Assembly (NCBI GenBank): GCA_024734555.1
Contig: JANPWX010000118.1
Span: forward strand, 1,099,820 to 1,163,819
Direction: 5' to 3'
DNA: 64,000 bases
Origin: Trochalopteron elliotii
Taxonomy: Eukaryota; Chordata; Aves; Passeriformes; Leiothrichidae
Part shown: positions 39,801 through 51,800 of the stretch, one piece after another
How the letters are laid out: each line of letters opens with the position of its first letter
Numbering within the stretch: position 1 is the first letter of the stretch
Position numbers and translations under genes: made by a program
Notes under the pieces: generated by a model
What the model was told of the DNA's origin: nothing
The model's input: only the letters and a program-made list of their open reading frames with translations
Databases searched by the model: none

Positions 39801-42800
39801 AACAGATAGTGAGGAGAATAAACAAACCTGAAGGACATACTTGTGGCATGACTCGGAAGGAATAGAGGCAAAAAAATTTCATAGAAATAGAGCATAATGA
39901 GGGGGAGGGGGGAGAGGGGAGGGAAAGTCTCCTTCACTCATCAGAGCTGCTCGGGGGACACAGACTTAAAAATAGCATCAATTCCTGACCTATGATATCT
40001 CGGAAAAATAGCCCCAAAGCCTTCCAGGCTGTCCAAATTCCAAGAGCCGACGTCAGCCCTATTCAGAGGGATATTCCTGCAGCCCCTCTTCTGGAGACAT
40101 GATGTTTTTCTGGCTGTCGCCTGCCATTCCCTTGACACTGGCAACATTTTTTGTCAAGGCTTAATTATAAATAACTGTAATTTCCTCCATTGAGAGATCT
40201 GGATGGTTCAGGGATGTGTAAGGGTTAGGGGGAGCAGTTCCAGCACTGAGAGATGCTCAGATGGGTTGAACAGGCAAGGAGAAGAAAGGACCCTAATTTC
40301 ACCCCTGTGGCATAGAATGTACAAATATCCTGCTAGTGTACCCAAAGATTCTTGAATGGGCAACTCCAATTCCCCTCAAACTACATTTTCTGCTGGCATC
40401 CTTAGGTTAGACAAGGAGCATCCAACTGGCATCTGAGCCTTTGTCCTTCCTGCCAAGGTTGGGCTCTCCCTCTCCTTCAGTGCTTCTGTGATTTTCACTG
40501 AGGCGAAGGCAGAGCAGCCATTGGTCTCCACAAACAGCCTAAATGACAGCACTCTCCTCTGCTTCCCAAACAGTTTTCCAATGCCTACAAGATTAGAGTA
40601 TTCCAAACCTGATGGTATTTACAGCAGGATGGGCACTGCAACCCAACATGGAAGCACAAAGGAAGGACAGAAGGATACATGAAGGTACAGCTGGTCAGCC
40701 GAGGGGCAAAACACAAACCAACCTCAAAGAACAGGGTAGAGGACAGGAGAGAGAGATGGGACACCAGGTTTGCCAGATTCACAGTCAATGTTTTTCCAAG
40801 GGCATCCAAGAGCAGCCAGCTGTATGGTGACACCAACTGGAGCTGGGGAGCACTTGCACCCATGGAAGAGTGGAGCTTGCAAGAAGAGTACGTGCAACAG
40901 TAGAGAGAGATTAGGGATGGGAGGCCTGTGGAATGACATTATTGGACATGAGTACGGGGATGAACACCATCCAAAACGATGGGATTTGAAGGGATGAGCC
41001 CAGAAATGATGGATTCCTTTACAACAGGTGATACTGGCTCAAAGTCCTGCTGAATGACACTGTTTGATGACCCGACACTAAAGCACCACACTGCATCCTG
41101 TTTTACTTGTATGGGACATAACGAGGGGCTGTCATCCTGTGGGGCTCCTTGCTGCTGGAAAAAGGAAATGAAAATGGAGCAGCTTCAGTGACTGTCTCCA
41201 CAGAACATTTGAATCAGAGACACCACTGCAGATGGAAAGGATCTCCACAGGTCATTCTGACCCCCTTGTTCAAAAACAGGTCTAATTAGATCACATTGTT
41301 CAAGGTCATGTCCAGCTGGGGCCTGAACAGCCACATTTCCCAGCCTTTCTGGGCAACTTAGTCTAGTGTTTAAGCATCCTCAAGTAAAAATAATTCCTAG
41401 TGTCTAATCCAAATGTCTCACATTCCCAGTTGTCTGTTGCTTCCTGGCAATTGTCTTCTTGGAGTCCTGCTCCATCTTCCCTGTATCACCCCATCATATC
41501 AAAGGGGAAATTCATCAAGTGACCACAGATTTGCATGCTAAACTCTTACTGCACTAGACTTTACCTTATTAAAGTCTAAAGAACCAAAGCTTCCTTTCTG
41601 AGCAGTTGAAAAATCACACTCCACCTGTGATCCCAGGCCTCCCTGGAGAACTCACATTCTTTTCTCTTGCTTTTCCTTGGAAAGTTTTGTCCTGACCATG
41701 GGGGAGACAGCACTTTCCTAACCATGGTTGTAAGTCAGGCCCTGAGCTGTCTTGGTCAAAGGAGAAGACTTGATATACCCAGGAGAGACAGAGCTGTGGC
41801 AGCTTTTCCAGCACAAATTTCTGGGAGCAACAACAGGACCATTGCTGGTGGGCAGGTGGGGGAGAGGAGAGGATCTGCTAATCCAAGGGGCAGTAAAGAG
41901 TAGTTAAGCTGTGAAACAAGCCTGACGTGGGAAAAGGTGCAAGAAGAGGGGCAAGAGTGGCACCTTTTAGTGACAGCTACACCATGACAGGAGGCCTTGG
42001 GGGCACAAAGTGGCCATGACCAGCAAGACACAAAAGATGGCACCTCCAAATGGAAAGCAGGGCCAGCACATACCCCCTGCAGTACCATAAATCAAACTGA
42101 ACTCTCTGGGTACCACAAAGGGTGCAGCATGTAATGCCACAGGAATTCCACTGCAATTCAAAAATAGGAGTCTTTTCCCTGCAGACCTTTCAGAGGCGAT
42201 GTGGGAGTGGGGTTGGGTGGAAGCTGTCCAAGTGCCCTCCATGGACAACTGGGAAATACTTGAGACCCAGCCAGCTCCAGCTAACCATACAGCCTAAAGA
42301 AGTCACAGGGGATTCCTGGCTCTGTTTTCATGTCTTTCAACCACTGCAAGGAAATTCCTCTTCCTACTTCCTGCAAGCAGAGAGGCTCCCTTTCCCCCCA
42401 AACCTCTGCTTGACACATGAGGAATCCCTCAGACCTTCCAGAAATACGCACCAGTCTGCCAATAACATTTTTAGTGTGTGGGTAACACATTTCTCCAAGG
42501 CTGCAAAGGGTTAATGACAAACACAGCAATCTTGTCTCTGAGTCACAGCTCAGTCCATGAAGACAGGTGCTGATCCAAATGGCATGAACATTTTGGAAGA
42601 GGAGACTCTCTAAATTCATCCATGAAGGGAGATGCTCCTCCAGATGGTGAGCCAAAGTGTCTACCTTCCATTTTGGCCCACCAAGAGACTCCTCTTCATG
42701 GTGAATCTTCAGCAGGGGGTCTAAATAGGGGGTCTCCACACCTGGGCTCTCAGCTTACATAAATGAACCTTCCCTGCTGGAATTTGGGGACCCTCATCCC

Positions 42801-45800
42801 TGTTCTCATCACATCTCAGCTTTGCCTCCCTGCCAGAGGCAGACAGAGCCCACCACCACAGTGTAAACATGGTGACACCTTGGCACAGCAGAGGAGCCCA
42901 GATGAGTTACTTGGTCTGTTTCCAGATGAGGCTGATGGTCATTCTTGTAACTGCAGCTGCTTCACCCTCTGGGTTTACCTGCCCCAAAATTTCTGGCATT
43001 AATGCAGCTGGGGGGGATGCTGTGTTTTTGTTAAGTCCTCCTGTACTTACTAAGACTATTTGCATCCCCATGACCACGTCTGGGAGCTCTGACTCCAGTC
43101 CAGCACTCTGCTGGTACGCCACAAACATTCTCTGCCAGCATCATGACAACTTGACAAGGCAGCAACATCCAAATGACTCTCATCTGGACAGGCTTTGGTA
43201 ACACAGCCAGATACAAAACACATGCAAGATGGGAAGGGAAGGCTGAGAATGAGCCAGACATTCCCCTGGGATCACAGGAAGCACAACACTGCTGGAATAA
43301 TACCCTCTGTAGTGCTCAGGAGTCTTTCATCAACTTCACTGGGTGCTGGACTCCAGCCAAAGAGCATTTGAGTCCACAAAGGATGAGGACATCACACAGT
43401 TCTTGGACATGCCTGGAAAAATCCACCTCTGAGGCAGTGAGAGCACGAGTAGAAGAGCAGCCTAGGAAGCAGCCATCACTGGCAGGAGAGTTTGTGTTGC
43501 ATGGGTGGCTGAGTATAAAGATGCCAAAGAGGGTGAGAAGGCAAAACAGGATCCTTCAGGATCAGGAGGTTCCCTTACGTATGAGCAATTCCTGTTGGAT
43601 TCAGAGTTAACTCTCAATCTCCACGTGTGACCACAAGACTGAAGCAGTAGCAGCTGCTGAAGGGTCAGAGAGCTGCAGTGGCAAAAGCTGGCAGATGGGA
43701 TCAAAAAGACACGTTCTAGGTCAAGGCTGTGACCCTTCCACATAGATTTACAGGGGAAAGGGAGCAAGAAGGCTGCAGACTGCTAGCACACAGCTCTGTT
43801 ACATCAGAGGGCAGTATGCAACTCCTTGAGGTCAGATTTGGGAAAGAAAGACATTAACATTAGTGTTAGACCAGAAAGCCTGCAGGGCATTTTGCCCTGA
43901 GATAGGCTGAAAAGTAAATGCTGCTAACAATGGCATGGCCCAGATATTCCTGGAAGTGTTGGCTAAAAAGTAATTCACTAAATCATCACTGAATCAGCTA
44001 AAGGCAATGCTATTTTAGACCCAGTTTTGCTAAGAAGCAAAAAAATTATGAAAGAACAGATGAGAGAAAGAAAACTTGGCCTGAACCTGTAATGGATTGA
44101 TTCAGATCATCTTAAAAGGAGGGATGAACACAGGTCTTGGATGAAGAATTGAAAACCAGGACTGAGCAGCAGACACTGCTGCATCAGAGCTGTCAGAGAA
44201 CACGGGGTGAAATGGAATTCCCTGAAATCAAGCTAGCTCCATTGAAAAACAAAGAGTAAAAGATGCTTTGAGAAATAAGAGCAAAGAAGGAAGAAGCAGA
44301 TCTGCTGAGGAGCTGAAGCTCAGTGTAACTGAGACGCATCACTGGACAAAATTACACTGTGGTCCCCACCTTCATCCAAGTTTAAACACATGGTAGTGGA
44401 GCAGAGCTCAAGAAAAAGGCAAAAAATAAAATAGGTGACAGCAGTTGGATGGGGGCTGAAGTGCCAGTGGGACTGGGTGGAAGACAGACCACTGGGGAGG
44501 TGGCAAGTCCCAACTCCAGAAGTGTGGGATGTAGGAATATAGAGCAGGGGGCAAAAAGCAAAAGGAAAGAGTGCAGAAATACAAAGATTCATAGATAAAC
44601 AAAGCTCAGTGGATGTAACACATTTGCAGGGGAAATGCCACCTTGGATTCAGGAGGACTGACCACAGGACACATGACTGGAGAACAGTTGATATGGTTCA
44701 TACAGAGATGTCTGAGAGGGTGAACAAAGATCACAATGAGACAGGCTGATTGGGATGTCCTCTCTCTAAAGACCTGTTCCCACCTGGTTCTCTTACCTTT
44801 AAAGGGAATGAACTGTTTTTGTGGTTCTAGAAAAGTGGTCTTGAAAACTCCCAGCACTCACTCCTTTAGCCTGCATGGAAGGGAATCCTTCCCAACTGAG
44901 CTTTGAGCAAGCTGCAATTTACTCTTCAAAAACCTTTGTCTTAGCACTAACCACCAGCACTACAGCAGGATCCAAAATCCACAATATTGTGATCACTGCA
45001 GGCAAGACTACTACAAGCTGAGCTACTACAAGCCAGGTATTATTGGTTTGTGAGTAGCAAGTCCAGCAGTGCCTCATTCCTGGTTGGCACATCCAACATT
45101 TGTGTGAGGAGCAGTCCCCTACACACTCCAGGAACTTTATGGATGATCTGTGAGCTGCTGTATCATTCTTCCAGCAAACATCGGGGTAGCTGAAGTTATC
45201 TATAAGAATGAAGCTCTGATGACTCAGAGCTTAAATGACTCAAATGTTGTTTTGCTGGCCTTGTCATCTTGGTTTGGAGGTCAATAGCAGATCCCTACTG
45301 TAACATGTCCCTTGGAGACAGCCCCTCTGATCTTGACTCAGAGGCATTTGACAGGGCTTCCATACAGTCAAGGTTCCCCCTTAACAGAGAGCAAGGCCAG
45401 AGTCAGGCATCAAGGAGCTGTCTTTGCCTCTGGCATCACAACATCACACCTGACTTCAGGGAAGCTGTGTTAATTCCTCCCTATCAGCCTGCCCAGAGAC
45501 TCTTTGCTTTTCTGCCACATGCTGCTTTCCTCTCTGGATCTTGTTACAGCCCTGTTGACAGCTTATGTGCAGGGCAAAAGGGCAGAGGCCAATTTTAAGG
45601 CTGGTTGCAAGTGGCACTAATGTTTTGGGGGTTGAACTGAGGATGGTCCCCCCCTTGTGCTGAACACTTGAGAATAAGCCTCAGGAGAGGTTAACACCCA
45701 GATGTGCTCTCACAGCATGGTGGGCACCCTCAGGACACCAGTGCCACTGGGGTGCACATGTGCCCCAAATGCTTGGATCACAGAAAAACACTGGGTTTGT

Positions 45801-48800
45801 GATACTTGCATGCTGAGGGTGGGGCTGGCTCACTGCCATGCACATGATGGGCACCACAGCCTGTCCAAGGGCCTCTTGAGATGGCTGTGCTGGGAATCCC
45901 AGCACATCTCCATGTGTCCATGTGGTTTTCCAGATAGAACTGAGGTACCACCAGCCCTAGCATACCTTTGGAGGAAATAAGGTTTTTGAGAAATACTCAC
46001 TGGGAGTCAGACACCAGCATTTTGTTCAAGCTGCTTTTCAGTTCCCAAAAAAAAAGAAAAATAAAAATTAAAAAAAAGTGCTGATGGTTGTGGCTATTTG
46101 ATAGACCTGTAGCCATTCTCCCCCAAGCTCCTGGAGGAGTCAGTCCTGCACTGCAAAAAGCACCAAGACCAACTACCAATAACCCCAAGTGGTCCTGCTG
46201 CCTGACACAGAACCCACTGTAAGAGGAAGTCCCACAACATTTGTTCTAGGGATAGTTGCCTACACTCCAACCAGGAACAGGAACCCACATGCTCCTCTCC
46301 ACCTGCCTCAAATTAAACTCTCTTAGGGAGGAAAGGACCAATTCACTACTTTGCCTCCCCCACTTCCATCATAAATACCATCCAGCATCACCACATTGTT
46401 GGAGGGGAAGGGGTGTCCTTTCCATGAGTGGCCTCACAGAAGCATCTAGACATGGCCCATAGCACAGACATCATCCCCAGCAAGAGAGGTCTTGGGGAGA
46501 TGACAGCAGGAAGAAGAGGAGTGCTGGATCAGGCACACACAGCAGAGAAATCCAGGGCTGTGGGAGGGAGCAGAGGGCTGCAGTGAGGCTGATTGAAGGA
46601 GGCATGAAGGGAGACAAACAAGGGAAGCATGGCCTCTGGCTCGGCAGGGACTACCTGACCTCTCCTGCAAGGGGCACAGCAGCTCTGGGCTGACGCCTGC
46701 ATCCTGAGAGCTGCTGCTGTCTGGCAGAGATGGCAAGCAGCAAAGCCCTAATCTGAAGGGACAGCTGGATCACAAAGCTCCCCCATGTCTCTCTGCCAAG
46801 CCAGGACGTGGGAGCCAGGGCTGAGACCCCTTCCTTCTGCACTGCTCTTCCCTCAGTTGTGGTGCGTGCCCTGAAAACCACTGCCCATTCTCAGAGGGGA
46901 CAAGAGGCACGTTCATGGGTCCAGGCCTTTGGGTCACCCCCAGGGACAGGCCTGCCAGAGCTGTAACCCTCCAGCCCAGTGCTCAGCAGGGACACACAGG
47001 CTTGCACAGCTCCAGGTTTAGGATTTGCCTCCCATCCATGATCAGAGGTGTGGCCAGCAGGACAAGGGAGGGGATTCCTCCCCTTTACTCTGCTCTTGTG
47101 AGACCTTACCTGCAGTGGTGCAGAGCTGCAGCATTTGGGGCTGCCAGCAAAAGGAAAATGTGGATCTGTCAGAGTGAGCCCAGAGGAGGCCACGGAGGTG
47201 ATGAGAGGGCTGGAGCACCTCTGCTGTGCAGACCTAGGCAACACAGGAAACCCTGTGCCACCAGAACTGATCCAGAAATTTAGCATTTCTTACAGCACTC
47301 CAGCCCTAAAGAATCATTTGTTTCTGCCAAACAACCAAACAATCATTTGTTTCTGCCAAACAACCAAACAATCATTTGTTTCTGCCAAACAACCAAAGTC
47401 TACACACGCTTGAAATTTAATACAAAATAAGGTAAATGTTCCCAAAAAGCTCCTGCAGGAGTCTGGCTCTGAGCTTGTGTTAGCAGTAGAGATTCAACAC
47501 ATGAACCTTCCTTTTCACCCCCTCAGGGAAGACAAATCCATGCAAGTCCCATAAACTTCCTGACTTCTATGACAATTCTCATGTTGCTTAAGCATAATGG
47601 GCCATCAACTTTCCCCTGGGATAAATTTGGCCTGGCAAGCTGTCTTTTAGTGCTCTACTTCTTGGGGGAGTTGATAGCATTTAGGGTTTATTTTAATGGG
47701 AGTCGGTAGCCATGATCAATTGTAAAAGCTCTATTTCCACGGAAATGGGAATTTAATAGATTTTTGAAAATGCTGGTTATTGACCCAATGGGCCTTAATG
47801 GCTTCAAAACCATCTGATTGTTGCGTGTATGAGTAAATGCATATGATTTTCAAATGAATACTGGAATAGGTAGTAAAAACCCATTTAAATTGCAGGAACC
47901 TGGTCAATAGGGAGTTTCCATTTGCTTGTTTGGCTTTTCTATTTCTATCTGAGTGAATCATGGCCGTCCCTTCCTCGGCGAGGCTCACCATTTCCTCAGG
48001 GCTGAGATCATCCTGGAGCACGCAGCCCATCTGAGCCCCAGGAGGGTCTAGGGATGTCTTTCATTAGACCAGGCAATGATGCAGAGCTCTGGTCTCTCAG
48101 AACAGCCAGGCTCCCAGATGCTTCCACGGTGGGAGCAGAGCGTGCACGGACCATCCCTCACAGATGATGCACCCACTGCTCACAGGACAACTCCTTGGGA
48201 GCTGAAAAGACATGTGTGCCTCAGACTCTTGGGTTTGAACTCAACCTACAGGCTCCCAGCTGACAATCCTTCAGGGAAATTCCCAGGAAGGAATTTTGGT
48301 TTGTCTGGGGTTGACACATATCAAAGACATCAACAGGAGAGAACTCCAAAGGAAGGCACGAATTACTAAGAAGTAATCTTGGAAGCAACAGACAGACTAA
48401 ACTCTGATATTTATTCCACAGAGCCTGTGAGCACTGACTGAAGCCCCTCCACAGCTCCAACGAGGGCATGTATTTAGGGCTGTCACCCCCAAAAGCCCTC
48501 CAAGGTCTACCAAGACTCATCACAAGGCTGCAGTTATCCCCCATCACTGGAGCAGCTCCTTTCTGGCTGCCTTTTTCATGAGGCTGCAGGAACACAGAAG
48601 CCCAGGGCTTTTACCTGTTTGAAACCAAACTGTGGGTTCAGCCACTACAAAGAGAAGATCCAAGGACATGTGTGCAGTACAGCAGGGCTGGGTGAGGGTC
48701 ACGGCAAGATCCCTTAGAATAAAGCAGAAAAAAACCCCAAGGACCTGAAAATTCCCACATTTCAAAGGGACATCTGTTCTTCTAATCCCTCTAACATTCC

Positions 48801-51800
48801 CCCTCAAAAACCCAGTGAAGCAGCAATTAAAGAGTTCAGAGCCACACACAGTTGCCTTTTGTCCTCATCAGTGGAATAAGGAAAGGAAACAAACACTGCA
48901 GCTCCCCACCTGCTTCCACCCCAGTAATGCATCTCCCACTTTCACGTTCAAGTATCATGGGTTGGTTAAGGTTGGAAATGACCTGAAAGACCATCTCATC
49001 CCATCCCTCTGCCATGGGCAGGGATACTTTCCATTACACCAGGTTGTTCCAAGCCCTGTCCAGCCAGGCCTTAAACTTGAAGGGATCCCAACACCTGAAG
49101 GGATGGGGCAGCCACAACTTCTCTGAGACATCATCCTTGAAAACACAGAAAAAGCTGTAGTTGAGGACGGTTAGTAAAAAAAAAAAAATCCAAAGAAAGA
49201 GTTAAAGATCCATTTTGGAACAATTGAGGGGAATGAGAAGAGCTCTGCCTGGGAGAAAGGCAGTGAAGCAGCAGCTCAGGGAAGGAGGGGAGTCCAGCCT
49301 TGCCCACCAAGGCCCAGCATAAGCAGCATCTCAGCTCCAGCACTCACCAACAGCTTGGGAGAGACCTGCTATCCATGGCACTGGGTAAGCACTCACCTTC
49401 CTCTGGCAATGCCAGTGCTGGCTGGAGTTACACAGAGTGAGGGAGAGAGGGCAAGCAAGAAGCAGCAGGGGAAATGGAGAAATACATTTGCAGCCCTGTG
49501 CGGTTTTGGGAGGCAGAACTCAACGGTGGCAAGTTATTCTAGAGCCAGTTCCAAGCTAAACAAAGTCAGGGATGGTTCCCTTTCTGTCTGGATTGTTTGC
49601 TCCAAAGCAAAATAAGAAAAAAAATCCCAGGCCAGGACAAAGTTTTACAGGTCTTTTTGCCTAAGGCTGCACAGATCAGCCTTGTCCCACCTAAGCTACA
49701 AGAACAGACCTGTAAATCAGTTATCTTATTTTTTGCCTAAAACAAGACCATAAAACAACGTTCCAGGCTTAAGGAGGCCTTATGGTTTTTGGACACAGCT
49801 CAGGGTCACCAGAAACCCAAACTTCACTGTCAATTTTTATAGTGCAATTCACAATCTGTTGAACTAAGGGAGAGGGAATAACACCTGTGGGTGCAGTTCT
49901 CCTGGTCTGCCCCACCTCTGCATGGGCTTCACATGGCTGAGCAGTGCCTCAGTGCCAGGAGGCTCATTAAAACCCTCCAGACACAGGGGAACTGTGCAAC
50001 TTTTTTCCTTGCATTTAGCCAGGACAGAGCAGCTTCATCTCCTCTCATTAAATGTTTCTCTTCCCTACCCAGGAACTGGGAGGCAGAAGGGCCAGATACC
50101 AGAATTAACAGCAGCTGCACAACTGGGGGGAAGATGTCAAAGACTTCCGTGCCTCAGTTTCCCTGGCTGATGTTTACCTTTGCCCACAGCACAGACAGCT
50201 GTTTGCAAGCATCTCGAAAGATGTGACGTCTACTGCGCAGGGTTTTCACAGGAGCTCAGAGAAGTGAGGCACCCACATCTCACTGCTGTTCCTGGGAAAG
50301 CAAGTGCTCAGCCCTTCCCAAGTGTCTCCTCCTCTCCCACAGCACCCTGCTCCACAGGACAGATCTCAGCTTCTGGGAAACAAGGAAAGCAGTGGACTGG
50401 GTGAGATGGTGAAGATGACCCTACAGCACCTGTGGCAGTGAGGATCTGCCTAAAGCCAAAGACTTTGGGACTGGTGCACACCACCTTCAGCACCAGGCCT
50501 CAGCAGAGGGAGTGTGTGGAGATCTGCACTAGAACCAGTCAAGGCTGGAGAGAAACATGGACTGCTGTGTATCAGGAGGCAGCTTGGTCACCTCCTGACA
50601 GAAGGCATGGCTGGTAAAGAGGGGCCAGACCACAAACTGATTTCTGCATGGATGCAAAAGGCAGAGCTTGAGGCCATCTCCAAAAACAGCCAAAGTGACA
50701 AGAAAAAAAAAATAAAAAATCAGTCTGTCTTCTGCATCCAGCCTCCCTGACAAACAGGGTAGCAGAAAAGCCAGCACAGACACTGCAAGGTTGGGGAAGG
50801 ATTTCTGCTGGTGCCAGACAAGCCTGCAGTCAGCTGCAATGAGCATCCCCATCCACCAACAGGGCAGAATAGGCAACAAAAGGGTGGCAGAAGACCAGGG
50901 TGGCACCCTTCCAGCCCCTGGATTGTCACTTCTGTTCAGATTCCTGAGCACTGGCAGGATAAAGGTGATTTAACAGGCCTGACAGCAGTGGATCAATTTG
51001 CTGAGGAAGGATGATGCTCCCAGAGCATTAAGCTAACTGCTCAAGAGGAACCACACAGCCCTGTGGTCAATAAGCCCCTCCTCGTGCACTCTTCCCCATG
51101 ATGACAATGTCTAGTCTTCCCAAAAGATCCAAAACTTTGCTACATTCACCCTAAATTTCTCACTGAAGGGCAAAAACTTGCAACCATGATACTGGTCAGG
51201 AAAGGAATTGAGACAGAAGAAAAGAAATCTGTTCAAGCCAAACCTCTCCAACTTGCTTTTTACATACATATATTTACTTTTTTTTAGGGCAAAACCAAGT
51301 CCCAAGCCTCCAACTTATTTTTAGATCCAGGCAACTGGGTGTCCCAGCCAGAGAACAAAGTGCACAAGCCAGTATTCTAAGAATGCCTTCCTCACAGATA
51401 TAAAAAGGACACGAGATAATTTATTGGGGAAGTTCTGTAGTGTAACAATCATACATTAACAGAACATAAAAAAAACCCCACCAACGCTGCCTCTCATCCC
51501 CAGCACAGCCCTTGTGAGGCAACAGTCACAAACATTCAGCATCCTCACCCTTCTTAAAGCCTCCAAAGCAAGTCCTCTGCTTCACACCATCTCAGTGGCT
51601 TTGGGTGATGCTGGACTCATTCCCTCTCACCCCACTGCCCCCTGGAAAGGGGCAATTTGAGTTCCTAAATAACAGTGGTGGCTGGGCCAAGGAAAACTAG
51701 AAGCAGTATGTTCACTTAAGGTCTCCCCTGGCCTTAGCTCAGGCTGCCAACTCGAGGCAGATGAAATCATCCCTGAGACCCTGCCAGCGCCAGCCGACGG

